Source of the DNA: Erodium maritimum
Taxonomy: Eukaryota; Streptophyta; Magnoliopsida; Geraniales; Geraniaceae
Reading direction: 5' to 3'
Length of the DNA stretch: 64,000 nucleotides
Assembly (NCBI GenBank): GCA_963921825.1
Contig: OY997595.1
Span: 17,043,228 to 17,107,227, forward strand
Shown here piece after piece: positions 46,572 through 58,655 of the stretch (its first letter is position 1; every line of letters starts with the position of its first letter). The position numbers and the translations under genes are program-made. The notes beneath the pieces are model-generated. The model worked only from the letters and a program-made list of their open reading frames with translations. It searched no databases and was not told where the DNA came from.

Positions 46572-48110
46572 ATTTTTTTTTTTGATCAGCAGGTTTTTTT
46601 TTAATTAAAATCCAACGATTACAAAATGTAATCGGAAGGCAAGGGTCGAACCTTCAAGTTACAAACAAGAGCATCGTTATAAACGACCTCAGAACAAGTC
46701 CAACAAAGGGACAACCTTACAAAGGTCTCAGAACCAGATATCAACTTCTAAGCAACAGTTTTAAACGCCAACAAGGGCAACTAAAAACAAATAAACCTAT
46801 TCCCAACAAGGGGAACTAAACCAGAGAAACTAACCAACCGAGAAACGAACAAACTCACGCAGGGGTTGAAAAGGGCTCATACCCGAGAAGTAAACCAAGC
46901 CAAAACAGGTCTTAAACCTAAGAACCAACCAAAAAGCACTACAACTTAACAAGGCCTCAGGCCAGAACCAGACAACTAAAAAAACGGGTAAAGCAGCTCC
47001 GGAAACAACAGCGGACCCAGTGAAAGGCCTCCAACAGCCAGCAAACTCGCCCCTCCACAGATCACCTCACTAGCCCAAGAACCAGAAGGAACCCCGCACC
47101 CGGCCAGCACCGGGAAACGACTCCACAAAGGAGGGGCCAGGACAAATCACAACTCCACCCAAACACAACACCTAGACTCCACTATACCCTACCAAAAATC
47201 TCCTAACAAGCCAAAGGCTTAAACACCCCATGGTTTTCAACCAACCGTGAGGCCCCGTCCTCACCACCGAGGACGAGGAAACAGGAGACTAATTAGAGGG
47301 AAAAACAGAGAAGGTGAGGTAGGATAGAGAAATGAAGGAAACAAGAAAGAAACGAGATTTACCGATCTCGGACCATCTGAACCGTCCAGAGGCAACCTGG
47401 GGAGATACGAAGACAGAGACCGTCGCTGCTCCTCTGACAGAGAACTGGCAAAACACCGACCAAACACCTCGATTGCAGATCAGGAGAAGCAGCACCACCC
47501 AAAGAAGATAGAGCTCTGAACCGCAAAACCTCAGCATCGTTGGAGGAGAACAAGCTTGAACCGAGGTACCCAGCCGAAGGTGGAGACCGGAAGACCCGAA
47601 CGCCCTAGAAAATGTCAGATCCCGGCCAATCCGAAGGAAAGGCTTCCCACAAAGGATCAGCCAAAAACCAGAGCCTACGAGCGAGACCGACCTCACTACC
47701 GGAGCAAGAAACACCCAAAAAGCCCAAAACGACAGCCCAGAAGTCCAGATCTGCGACTACCCCTTCGATTCAGCGCCAACAAAACCCCATCTGCGAAGAT
47801 CCCCAACAGGAAATGAGGGGAAGGACGTCTCACTCCCAGATCTGGTTAAATAGGTCACCGAGGAAGTAGATCCGGCCTAAAATCTCAACCAAACGAAGAG
47901 AGAGGAGGTCGGAAAATAGGGCAAACAAGTAAAAAGGGGGGAAAGCACGGAAAGGACAGGAAGAAGAAGTCATCACCAGCAACAACCATGGCCGAAGCCA
48001 TGGCTGTCGCCGATGAGAACGAAGGAGAAAGGGAGGAGTGGCTAGGGTTTTTAGGAAGAGAAAGGTGAGAGCTTTTAGAGAGAGAAGTTGGATTTGATTA
48101 CCTTTTTATT
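46572..48110 (-). mobile_element. Non-autonomous retroposon, 1.54 kb, 12-bp TSD
   Basis: The unit is flanked by GGATGAGTAGGA at 46560-46571 and 48111-48122. A T run (46573-46583) at the low end is its poly(A) tail. On the minus strand it begins near 48110 with a leader containing AAAACCCTAGCCACTCC and an ATG context (GCCATGGCTTCGGCCATGG) at about 48000. Frames up to 141 codons (47714-47289) resemble nothing I know. No RT is present. Its 3' end resembles that of the unit at 48495-49820, so both belong to one LINE-dependent family. Confidence 0.75.
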
Positions 48111-48494
48111 GGATGAGTAGGATGATAACTTGTTCCAATCAGGATAGAGACCCTGGTATCCGAAATCTGCTTAGGACGGATCAAAACAATAACGTTTTGT
48201 TGAAGGAGAAGATTGAAGATTGTCAGGCGGGGATTAACTCAGAGGATTTTATTTTTTAGGACTAATGCATTAAGGAATTGGGTCCTTAGTTACCAGCCAT
48301 CAGGTCTGCACAGCCTTTTCTTACTAATCAGTGACAAATTTGATTCACCGAATTTTAACGAATAACAGTTTAGCATCTTTGAGATTGGATATGATAGACA
48401 CACAATAATTATCTTATCGGGGGAGAGACAAAAGAAGGTTTGGTTTGGATCAGATTGAGAACCCCTTGAAAGTCATTCCTTGTGGTAACTCTTC

Positions 48495-49820
48495 TTTTTT
48501 ATCAAGCAATTTTTTTTAAATAATCCAAAGGATTCAAAGTGAATCCAGAAGACAATGATTAGTATCCTCAGTACAACTCAGAGCACAGGTTATAGAAGCA
48601 CCGTCTCAGAATAAACAACTCAACAAGTAACGAACATTACAAACAATCTACAAATTAGGTGTTAGTACCATAATTTTTCTACCCTTAAGTACAACTAAAA
48701 CACACCCAATAATGGGTGAAACAGAACTAGGCCTCATATGCTTGAAGAACACCAAGAAGCACAGGCCTAACCCAACAAGGGGAACTACAACAGTGGTCTA
48801 AAAACCAGATAAAAAGTAGCACAACAACTAAAATGACTCAGCGTCGACAGCCTTCACCACAGCTCAAGCCAGAAGGAATTAACCTGGTAACTAAACAGTC
48901 TAGAACTCGGACCACCCTAAAACTCACCGGAGTAAACCTCTGGCACGCCGGCGGCTAGCACTTAACACGACAAAGTTAAACCTCCGATCCCGGCTTAGTC
49001 AGATCTAAACCAAAGGCCCAAGGCCAAACCCACGACCCCGGCCAACACTAGGCAAGTCGAGTCTCCGCCACAACCGTGACCAGAGAAGATTAGATCGAGC
49101 AGAACCAAGATCAGGGGAGGGAAGACACGAGAAAAGGACTGAAACCGAGAAGAAGATCAGTGAAAACCTAACCCTCTTCGATGCGCTGATCGGGAAACAA
49201 GGATGCCCAACCCGCACCACGATGATCTTCACCCGAATCGACAAAGAAGCGTGTCCCACTTCTGGTCCGGTACAAGACTCCAAGATCTGAAACGAGCGCA
49301 GTCTTCACAGTAGTATCGAAGCCACAACAATAGCAAGGGAGGAACAGAACTGCGCTAATCCTTCCGGAAAGTCGTCCCACTAACAACTCTGAATCAACCC
49401 GACACCACAGTAACAGAGGAAAGCAGCCACCACCAAAGGATTTGAGCAAGGCCAAGCGTCAGGAAGATCCGCGAGTTTGATCGGGGCCAACGCCCACGAA
49501 CAGCCAAAATCGGAACTCAAGGACGCCGGAGCCATCATATCTGAGCCAGAAAGAGAAAAAATCCCGCGGAAACCTCCACCCACCGGTCCAAACCAGGTCA
49601 GATCTGAGTCGGGAAAAGAGGGTAACCAAGGGAAAAAAACCAAGGGAAGAGAAAGAGAGGGGAAAGGGTATAAGGAAGGGTTGTCGTCGGCATCTTCCAT
49701 GGCTAGAGACCAGAGAAAACAACGACGGCCGAAACAGAATCTAGGGTTTGAGAGGAAAGTTAGAGAGAGGCGAGAGAGGAAACTAAGAGAGATAGGCCAT
49801 AGTTTGTATCAAAATTAGAC
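48495..49820 (-). mobile_element. Second related non-autonomous retroposon
   Basis: The low end has T6, ATCAAGCAA, T8 and AATAATCCAAAGGATTC. This is the same plan as T10, GATCAGCAGG, T9 and AAATCCAACGATTAC in the unit at 46572. The minus-strand leader near 49745 contains AAACCCTAGATTCTG and is followed by ATG 49700 with MEDADDNPSLYPFPS, a frame of 106 codons. No target duplication could be defined and the high-coordinate end is approximate. Confidence 0.55.
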
Positions 49821-50168
49821 TAGTTCAGATGCACGAGGCCTCCATAAGTCTGCTTACCTAGCCCTTCCAAGGACACCATATAGTAAACCTTGCACTCTCT
49901 TTGTCTCATCTCAGTAGACCAAGACTCATCCCGTTTTCCCAAAATCCTCAAAACCTTCCATCCAAACTCATGCATGGTACACCTATTTTGTGAGTGCTTC
50001 GGACATCACTTGGAGGACCGATCGAATCATCACTTCCTTGCTATCTTAGGACAATAATTGCTTGTTCAAACTAGAAATGTGCTTTCGAGGGGAGAATATA
50101 GGAAAAGGAATCCTCATTCCCTGGTGGGAGATAACGGGGTCGGTCAATGCAGGGCCCGGGGCGCGGGT
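49821..50168. other. Spacer before split LTR
   Basis: No gene or repeat was recognised. Its last five bases CGGGT (50164-50168) are the left target duplication of the LTR that starts at 50169. Confidence 0.5.
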
Positions 50169-50538
50169 TGTAATAACCACTCTCGGTCAACGCCAGTCAA
50201 ACCTGCGAAAAACAGGAAAATTTAAAGTTTTTGGTCAGGCACTTAAGTAAACCTAAAATTGACTCCGAGGGTCATACCGGACGTAAGTTGACCCCGATAT
50301 CGACCAAAGTGAGTCCCGGGGGACTCAGGACAACTCTCTGACCAATTTGGGAAATGTTGACTTTTCGTTGGAAAAGTCAACCGAGCGACGTTTTGGTCCA
50401 TTCGAGGACCGTTTTGGGTCCAAAAGGCTTAGCCGTCATCGCAGCGGTCTTAGTTGAGCCGTTTCCTTATAGCCCGTCAAGTTTCATAATTTCTTGGAAA
50501 AAGTGCCCGTTCGGGGCCCGAAACGTTCGAATTTCGCT
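50169..50538 (+). repeat. Split long LTR, left piece (TSD CGGGT)
   Basis: It begins TGTAATAACCACTCTCGG and matches the first 370 bp of the solo LTR at 26391 with moderate divergence. It breaks off near 50538, where gypsy LTR sequence in the opposite orientation begins. The right piece is 59580-61580, and CGGGT flanks both outer ends (50164-50168 and 61581-61585). Confidence 0.88.
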
Positions 50539-50654
50539 AAGTAGTTTGGGTTTCGGAAAAGTCCCGAGTGACTTCTTGAGTCATCGGTTGACTTTCCGGT
50601 AGCAAGTCAAACTTGCTTGGAAAGCCGCCGGTTCGACCGGGAACGGGTCTTACA
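50539..50654 (-). repeat. Truncated 3' LTR of gypsy element
   Basis: Only the first 116 bp of the LTR (minus-sense TGTAAGACCCGTTCCCGG) are present. The remaining ~2.5 kb are deleted together with about 1.1 kb of the host LTR. The junction lies near 50530-50540 at the shared word GCTAAG. Confidence 0.85.
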
Positions 50655-50672
50655 ATCTACCCCCCTTAAAGA
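50655..50672 (-). other. Polypurine tract of gypsy element
   Basis: On the minus strand TTTAAGGGGGGTAGAT lies directly before the 3' LTR start. Confidence 0.8.
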
Positions 50673-50688
50673 AATTTCGTCCTCGAAA

Positions 50689-53600
50689 TTAAAAACAAGG
50701 TACCTCAAAGTCGAACAGGTGGGGATGCTTCACGCGGACCTCATCCTCGCGCTCCCAAGTGGATCCTGCTCCCTGATGTCCCCACTGTACTAGTACCAAC
50801 GGAATCGTCTTGTTCCGCAGGGCCTTCTCCTTCGTACCCAGAATCTTGACGGGCTGCTCCTCATAGGTGACATCATCTGCTACCTCGATGTCTGACCACT
50901 CAATGATGTGCGAAGGGTCTGCCATGTACTTCCGCAGTTGGGACAAATGGAAAACGTTATGCACGTTCCCAAGCTGCGGTGGCAAGGCCAAACGATAAGC
51001 TACAGCTCCAATCTTCTCTAAGACCTCAAATGGTCCAATAAAACGTGGTGCTAGCTTGCCTCCACTGCGTCTAAACCGCACTAGACCCTTCTTTGGGCTC
51101 ACCCTCAGAAACACGTGCTCCCCGACCATGAACTCAAGTGGTCTGCGACGCCTGTCTGCGTAGCTCTTCTGCCGACTCTGTGCGGTCTTCAACCGCTCTC
51201 TAATCACCGCGACCTTTTCGGTCGTCTCTCTGACCATGTCTGGTCCAAGTAAGCTCCGGTCCCCAACCTCAGCCCAACATACCGGCGATCTACAAGGTCT
51301 GCCATACAAGGCCTCGAATGGTGCCATACCAATACTGGACTGGTAACTGTTGTTGTAGGCAAACTCTGCCAAAGGCAAATGATCCTCCCATGATCCCTGA
51401 AAGTCAAGCACACAAGCTCGAAGCATGTCCTCTAGAATCTGAATGGTGCGCTCTGACTGTCCATCTGTCTCGGGATGGTAAGCTGTGCTCAACAGTACCT
51501 CAGTACCCAAAGCCTTTTGTAGGCTTTTCCAGAACCTGGATGTGAAACGAGGGTCTCTATCCGATACCACTGACACTGGTAATTCGTGAAGACGAACAAT
51601 CTCCTTGACATACAAACGACCCAACATGTCCACAGAATTAGTCATCCTCATACCCAGAAAGTGTGCCGACTTGGTCAGTCGATCAACCACCACCCAAACA
51701 GCATCGTGTCCCTTCGACGACCTGGGTAACCCACACACAAAATCCATAGTCACATGCTCTCACTTCCACTCGGAGATCGGTAAAGGCTGCAACAAGCCTG
51801 CGGGACGCCTGTGCTCGGCCTTCACCTGTTGGCAGGTGAGGCATCGGGAAACGAAATCCGCAACTGCCCCACGCATCCCACTCCACCAAAACTGTCGCCG
51901 CATGTCTCTATACATCTTGTCGCCACCAGGGTGCACAACCAGACGGGAGTGGTGGCACTCACGCAGTACGGTGTCTCTGTAACCACTGGGCACAAACAGC
52001 CGTCCTCTAAAGCGGATACCCTGATCGGTGCCCATCTCCCAACCCTCGAGCTTGACACCGTCCATCAATCTCTCCCGAATCCCTGCTGCCTCGGCATCCT
52101 CGGTCTGTGCCTCTAGCACTCGAGCAAAAAGCGTGGGCTGAGCCACTAAGGCACACAAGGCCATACCCTCCGTGACCTCCTCCAACTCCAGTCTGAATAA
52201 GCTCAACTGCTCCAGCATGTCCCACTCTCGGACTGCCATGCTGGCGACGCAATGACTCGACTTCCTGCTCAAAGCATCGGCGACCACGTTCGCCTTGCCC
52301 GGATGATAGAGCAACTCGAAGTCGTACTCCTCAAGTAACTCCATCCATCGCCTTTGGCGCATGTTCAGATCACGCTGCAAGAAGATATACTTGAGGCTCT
52401 TGTGGTCTGAAAACACCCTGAACTGCTCACCGTACAGATAGTGTCTCCAGCTTTTCAGCGCAAATACCATCGCTGCTAGCTCAAGGTCATGGGTCGGGTA
52501 GTTGCGCTTATGCACCTTCAACTGCCTCGAGCCGTAAGAAACCACCTTTCCACTCTGCATCAGAACACAACCTAGCCCTTCGCCTGAGGCGTCACAATAC
52601 ACGTCATAGCCTACTCCCCGCTCTGGCACAATTAACACTGGAGCGGTAGTCAATCGAGCATTTAGCTCGCAAAAAGAGCGCTCACACTCATTCGTCCAAA
52701 GGTACTCCGCTCCTTTGCGGGTCAAAGCTGTCATAGGTGCTGCAAGACGGGAGAAATCCTAAACGAAGCGTCGGTAATAACCTGCCAACTCGAGAAAGCT
52801 CCGAATCTCAAAAACGCTGCTGGGTCTGGCCCACTTCGACACTGCCTCAACCTTAGTTGGATCGACCACGATGCCCTCCCGAGATACCACATGCCCAGGG
52901 AACTTCACCTCTGTGAGCCAAAATTCGCACTTCTCCATATTGTCGTACAACTGGTGAGTGCGTAAGAGTGTCAAAACGGTCCGCAGATGCTCCTCGTGCG
53001 CCTCCTCACTGGGCGAGTAGATCAAGATGTCATCGACAAAGACTACAACAAACTGGTCTAGATAAGGTCTGAAGATGCCATTCATCAAGTCCATAAAGGC
53101 GGCCGGTGCGTTCGTCAAACCGAACAACATCACCAGAAACTCAAAGTGTCCATAACGAGTTCGGAACGCTGTCTTCTCTACGTCCTCGGCTCGGACCCTC
53201 AGCTGGTAGTACCCCGATCGAAGATCGATCTTCGAGAAGTACTTTGCTCCCCTCAGCTGGTTGAATAAATCATCAATCCTCGGCATCGGGTAGCGGTTCT
53301 TCACTGTCACCCGGTTCAGCTTCCTGTAATCGATGCACATCCTCAAGGCTCCACCCTTCTTCTTCACGAAAAGGGCGGGCGCTCCCCACGGAGATACGCT
53401 CGGGCGGATGAAACCCTTCTGCTGCAGTTCCTCGAGTTGTCGCTTTAGCTCGACCAACTCGGCTGGCGCAAACCGATACGGCGTCATCGATATTGGCGCC
53501 GTACCCGGGATCAGATCAATCCTGAACTCCACCTCACGCGCTGGTGGCAATTCTGATAGCTCCTCCGGGAAGACCTCCGGGAACTCACGCACTACCCTCG

Positions 53601-54387
53601 GTAGCTCTCTGCTTCTCTGCACGACCTTTGTCTCAGATCCCGTAGTCAAGGCGGATAAGAGAACTCCGCTCTTGCTACCCAAAACACACGTGATCACCCT
53701 ATCACCTGACCTCACTGTCACCTGACGTCGATAGCAGTCGATCGTCCCTCGATACCTCGCGAGCCAGTCCATACCTAGAATCACGTCAAAGGCGTTCATG
53801 TCAAGAACGAGTAAGTCACCAAGAAAGGGGCAATCTGCCACCCTAATCGCACAGTCTCTACAAACGGTGCTCAACACCACCTCACCCGTAGCCGGGGTCT
53901 CCAAACAAAGGGGTTGACTCAAAGTCTCCACCCGCAAACCCAAAGAAGAAGCAATAGATGAAGATATGAACGAATAGGAAGCTCCCGTATCAAATAAAAA
54001 TGAAGTCCACGCATTATAAAGTAAACACGTACCCTGAGTGGCCTCATGGCCGGCGTACGGCCTCTCAATCCTGGAATCAGTAACTGCATAGACTCGGACC
54101 TGCTGTGCCGGCGGTCCTCCTCTCGGTGGTGGGGGAAGTGCCATCTGCTGCCCAGCTCTCGGCTGGTGCCTCTGACCTGCTGCTCCCACCGCCTGACGCG
54201 GAGCTCTCTGCTGTGGTGCCTGACGTGGCCTGCCAGGTGGTGCAGGGCGAATCTGAGTCTGCTGGGGCCTCGGTGCAGGCGCCCTACCAGCTAGCTCAGG
54301 GCACGCCCGAATGAAATGATCAGATCGACCACACTGGTAGCATCCCCTCTGTCCCCCCTGCTGTGCCAGCTCAGGACACGCACGCAT
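50689..54387 (-). pseudogene. Gypsy pol: protease, RT, RNase H, integrase, chromodomain
   Basis: One frame, interrupted by stops, holds a zinc knuckle ([16 protein letters not shown]), protease ([13 protein letters not shown]), RT ([44 protein letters not shown]), RNase H (VYCDASGEGLGCVL, THDLELAAMVFALKSWRHYL, FSDHKSLKYIF), integrase (HHCC core around HPGGDKMYRDM and CLTCQQVKAEH; D-D-E in MDFVCGLPRS, VSDRDPRFTSRFW, ETDGQSERTIQI) and a chromodomain-like end (YEEQPVKIL, STWEREDEVRVKHPHLF). It finishes near 50689. Stops at about 52757 (TAG before DFSRLA) and 51757 (TGA after EWK) sit where Gln and Trp are usual. Domain order and the tail point to a chromovirus. Confidence 0.93.
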
Positions 54388-55617
54388 GAAGTGGTCGGCG
54401 CTGCCGCACTAATAGCACCCCCTCGGCTCACCCTACTGTCTGTCTCTGGTCCCCTGGGGACGATCATCATGGCGCTCTACAGGTCCGTTGCCCCTCGGGC
54501 AGTCTCGTGCCAGATGACCCTGTTGTCCACACCGAGGACACAGTTGTGCCACCGGGGTGGGTCCAACTAACACTATGGTCCCTGCTCGGCGCATGTCATC
54601 CTGGTGAAACTGAGACTGAAAGTGTCCTGCAACTCTCTATCTGCGTCGGTCTCGACGGTCAGACGGCTGCATAAAGCCCCTCGGCCTAGGCCTAGTCTCT
54701 CGAACCCTGATAGTCTCTCTGAAGTGTCTCTCTATGGCTAAAGCCTGATCCAAGAGTGTGGAGTACTCTGCGGTCCTGAAGGCGATAACCCTGTCGGCTA
54801 TCGACGGGATGAGCTCGTTCTCAAATCTCCTGCATCGATCATCCGCAGTCTGAACCAACTCTGGCGCGAAGCGGGCCAAAGAAGTAAACCTCACTGCGTA
54901 CTCAGAAACGCTCAAACCCCTCTGACGTAAATCCAGAAACTGTTGACGCCGGTCATCCCGAATGGAGCGAGGGAAGTACTGTTCCAAGAATAGTCTGCTG
55001 AACAACTGAAAATCATTGCCGACCCTGTCCTGCACTGACTGCCACCAGTAGTAGGCCTCTCCCTCAAGCTGAAAAGTGGCGAACGAAACCCTCAAGCGCC
55101 CCTCCGATACACCAGAGGTATCGAGGTTGCGGGTAACCCGCTCCAACCAGCCCGAAGCTGCCTCAGGGTCCGCTCCCCCGGAGTAGGTCGGCGTACCAAG
55201 TCTACGAAACTCTCTGAGCGACTGGGCCGTGAGGCTATCAAATTGTCCTGGCCTCTCCCCAAAATCTGCTGAAGCAACAGGCACGGGCTCTGGTGCCGGT
55301 GTTGTAGTCCCCTGCTGCGCACTCAAGGCTGCTAGTACAGCGCGAACCACCTCCTTGAGAGGGGTCGCCTGAGTCGGCTCTGCGACTGGAGATGTCCTGG
55401 GTGGCGACCCTGTTGGTCCACCCTCAAAGCGCTGATGTTCTGTGGAAGCAGCATCCTGGGAGTCAGCTGCCCCCTCCTGCTCAGCGGCAGGTGCCTGACT
55501 CGGGCCCCCAGCTGGGCGGCTCCGGGTACCTCTCGGAACATACGTACGAGCCATGTCGTCTATCCGCCTGCACGGATAACGCACATGTTCAGTACTTAGT
55601 TCAACAACGGTTCTCAC
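54388..55617 (-). pseudogene. Gypsy gag with zinc knuckles
   Basis: Gag begins near 55617 and contains the Retrotrans_gag core: ADPEAASGWLERVTRNLD, LEGEAYYWWQSVQ, FLEQYFPRSIRDDRRQQFLD and RGLSVSEYAVRFTSLARFAP. After a stop near 54634 the sequence carries a knuckle CPRCGQQGHLARDCP. A second, [19 protein letters not shown] near 54410, has TAG where Gln is expected. A third follows at the start of the pol frame. Three knuckles in a row is more than the one usual in chromovirus gag. Confidence 0.88.
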
Positions 55618-55665
55618 ACATTACAAGGACGATCACACGCGTCACACAAGTCACCCGCAATTACG

Positions 55666-55680
55666 CCCCCCCCCCCCCCC
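55666..55680. repeat. Homopolymer C15 next to (AC)n
   Basis: A run of 15 C residues followed by an AC dinucleotide stretch lies between gag and the 5' LTR of the gypsy element. Confidence 0.95.
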
Positions 55681-55699
55681 ACACACACACACACTAGTA

Positions 55700-56957
55700 G
55701 ATATATAAACTCATATAATATGGCACACAAGTTCGCATCTCTATGCGTCTCACAACAACAACCAGCGATTTAGCAATCCACCACCAACTCCCACAGGAGG
55801 GTTCCAACTCAAGCACACCACACAAACACCAATCAAAAGGCATACCCCTTGCTCGGGTATACTTCCGCAAAGAGGGGTTCATCACTTAACACAATTCAAT
55901 TCAACAATCACCCTTAACCCTTCCTTCCCTTCCAAAGATTTCCATTTCTTAACTTTTACTCAAAGCTTTTCGTGTCGATCTCATGTTGTTATAACCCGAT
56001 TCAGGCGTCCCTGAACCTCATTGTAACAACTAGACAATCGAACCATCATGCTCAACTACAGAGGCACCCCTGAGTCAACCAATGATGGTGCAAACATTTT
56101 AGTTCTACTGAAAATTCGGCATGACCCATTCGTATTTTCCCTTAACCCTCCGCTTAAGCGGGACAAGTACTAACACAAAATCACAAGGCAAAAGTACACA
56201 GAGTTCTCATGCTCGGCCAAAGACATCACACAGTCAATAAACGGAGTTCTCATGCTCCTAAAGTACACAACGCAATCAATAAACGGAGTTCTCGTGCTCC
56301 CAATTACTACGGGGTACTCGTGCCCCAAACTCGCCACACACGGGCATACGGGATTCTCGTGTCCCAATCTCACCACACAAGGGCATACGGGATTCTCGTG
56401 TCCCAATCTCACCACACAAGGGCATACGGGATTCTCGTGTCCCAATCTCACCACACAAGGGCATACGGGATGCTCGTGTCCCAATCTCACCACACAAGGG
56501 CATACGGGATTCTCGTGTCCCAAACAAGCTCTCATACAACGGGTTACGGGGTTCTCGCGCCCCACCCAAAACACTCAATACCAACACACATGGAGTACTC
56601 ATGCTCCAGACAAGCAGTCAACCACAAGTCAAAACTTGAACATGACCAAACTACACTTGAAAAATCTTCGAAGTACTACACCAAAATGGCAACACCACCA
56701 ACCGTTGGCTCACCCTACCATGAATGCATAGCGGGTCGGTCATTGACCGTTAATCCAATTCCGATCTCAACCATTCGGCTTCACCGATCACTAGGGAGAG
56801 GATACCAATCAAGTAATGCAAACATTGTAGCGTAAGGTTCCATTTAGGACAACCATTAAAGCGACTCACGACTCAGACTCCCTAACTCTACCCACCTAAT
56901 TGACTTCGGTCCGAGGTTTGAAAATCAGTTCATAAGACACCTGTTTCAAATGAAACC
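55700..56957 (-). other. 5' leader of gypsy element with minisatellite
   Basis: This is the untranslated leader between primer site and gag. It contains the 39-bp tandem array described separately; the rest has no recognised feature. Confidence 0.65.
56342..56536. repeat. Five tandem copies of a 39-bp unit
   Basis: The unit GGCATACGGGATTCTCGTGT plus 19 further bases is repeated five times almost without change; one copy has TGCT for TTCT. More diverged units flank it (56205-56600). Because 39 is a multiple of three, open frames appear on both strands, but these are side effects. Confidence 0.93.
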
Positions 56958-56974
56958 AGGCTCTGATACCAAAT
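56958..56974 (-). other. Primer binding site of gypsy element
   Basis: On the minus strand ATTTGGTATCAGAGCCT follows the LTR end and matches the initiator-Met tRNA site. Confidence 0.92.
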
Positions 56975-57267
56975 TGTCACACCCCAAATCCGGTTCTTGC
57001 CCGGACTCGAGGCATGACTAGAAATAAATGATTTAAATGGTAACAAATCAACAATAAGTTCCTGTAAAACTCCAATAAGAAGCTCAAATCCACAAAATTT
57101 AGTTTAAAACATAAATAACCCTCCAGGGATGTAATAATAATCCTCTACAAAATCTGTTCCAAACGGAAATAGAATAAAACGAAGTCGCTATAGACACCTA
57201 CACCGAGAAGCTCCCGAGCCTCTACTCCTCAATCAAGCATGTAAACACAACAGTAAACTCACAGGGG

Positions 57268-57281
57268 TGAGCTTGCGCTCA
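57268..57281 (-). other. Hairpin TGAGC-TTGC-GCTCA in gypsy LTR
   Basis: A 5-bp perfect stem with a 4-base loop lies about 293 bp from the LTR 3' end. It matches the hairpins at 29579 and 61293 in position and in the adjoining CACCCCT. Confidence 0.6.
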
Positions 57282-58509
57282 GTAGAGAAAACACAAAACA
57301 AGATGGACCTTAAACTCAATAAAGTCACCAGCAAAGTCAACAAGATAGATCTTAACAAACACCGATAATAGGTAAACCAGTTCAATGCCGTGGCACATGA
57401 AGTCTCCACCCTCCGATCCACATATGATGTGTCCTCTCGGATTTTCCCCCAAATCCAGAGGAGACGCATACCATTGAGGCGACCGGAAACAACCCTTCGG
57501 GGCGCTTAACATCGGGATTCTCAGAAACGTCTCCAAAGGATTTTATGTCCTCGGGAACCAAGGTATTACTCCCATAGGGAGCATACACATGGACAATTCA
57601 ATAATAATCAGTTAATAATTGAATAACGCACTCAACCGAAACACGAAATAATCCAATCCCAACAACCACCCATTCATTGTCAAACATAACTCACACATCA
57701 CCAATTCATCACAACACACCATGCACGAATCACATATTCACAGCACACCAATCACACAATTCACAACTTACCGATCACTTACCAGCCTCGAACCAACGGG
57801 GCATCGATCACCTGATTGCACCGCTCGGTACAACCAGTCATACTCGATGCTCCAAGCAACCATTTAAGTAAATCAAGTAATCACTCAAATACATTCAAGT
57901 CAAGTGGGAGTTTAATCAACCAAACATAAAACCTTTAAACGAGCATTCACACATGCCATTCAACTAGTTCCGTTAGACTCTTTAGCCTATCCACTAACAA
58001 CCAACAACCAAGCATGTGATCCTAACACGCAACTAATCCGAGGGCTTTGCCAAGGCTCCTCTACCAGACAAACAATTCCCAAGTATTGAAAGCGTGTTAC
58101 ACTGGTGATTGGCATCCTATTCATTCACCACTAGACAATTCCGGTTATTAGTAATTGAAAGACAATTATTCTAGTTATTCGCATCCTATAGGCATCTCTA
58201 GGACCTTTCCAATTTTATTAGCCTAACATGCATACTAAGCATCGTAAACGAGGGGTTAAGGCTTTCCCTACCTCGAGGTCTTCCTCTCAACACTTTGATG
58301 AAGCCCGGTGGTCACCACTCCGTTCTTCACTCGGGTCCCGGCGTGGTCCTTGCTCCTCTAACTCGATCCTCAACGTCTTGGACACAAAGAAACGTTAATT
58401 AGACTCCACTTAAATAGCAAGTAAGACCCCCAAAGCCCCTCCAAAGTTCAGCTCAAAACCAAGATCAACCAAGGTGAAAAACCCTCGACGAAACCCCCCA
58501 CCCTGGTCT

Positions 58510-58655
58510 GCCACGGACCTGGTCACGGATCCGTGTGGCCAAACATCACGGTTACCATCACGGTTACCATCACGGAGCCGTGACGAGTGCCGTCACGGAC
58601 TCCCTCACGGAGCCGTGACGTCGCCCGTCACGGGATCCGTCACGGATCCGTGGCG
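58510..58655. repeat. Cluster of GTCACGG/CCGTGACG palindromes in gypsy LTR
   Basis: CATCACGGTTAC, GGAGCCGTGACG, GCCGTCACGGA and related words alternate in both orientations. The cluster matches 446-602 in content and relative position. Confidence 0.75.

Noticed and set aside
56328..56540. Possible CRISPR-like array of 39-bp repeats
   Set aside because: The repeats are directly adjacent with no unique spacers, and the sequence is plant nuclear DNA.
56209..56835. 208-codon frame with 13-residue repeats resembling a repetitive secreted protein
   Set aside because: The 39-bp minisatellite in the gypsy leader keeps this and other frames open on both strands. It lies in a non-coding leader.
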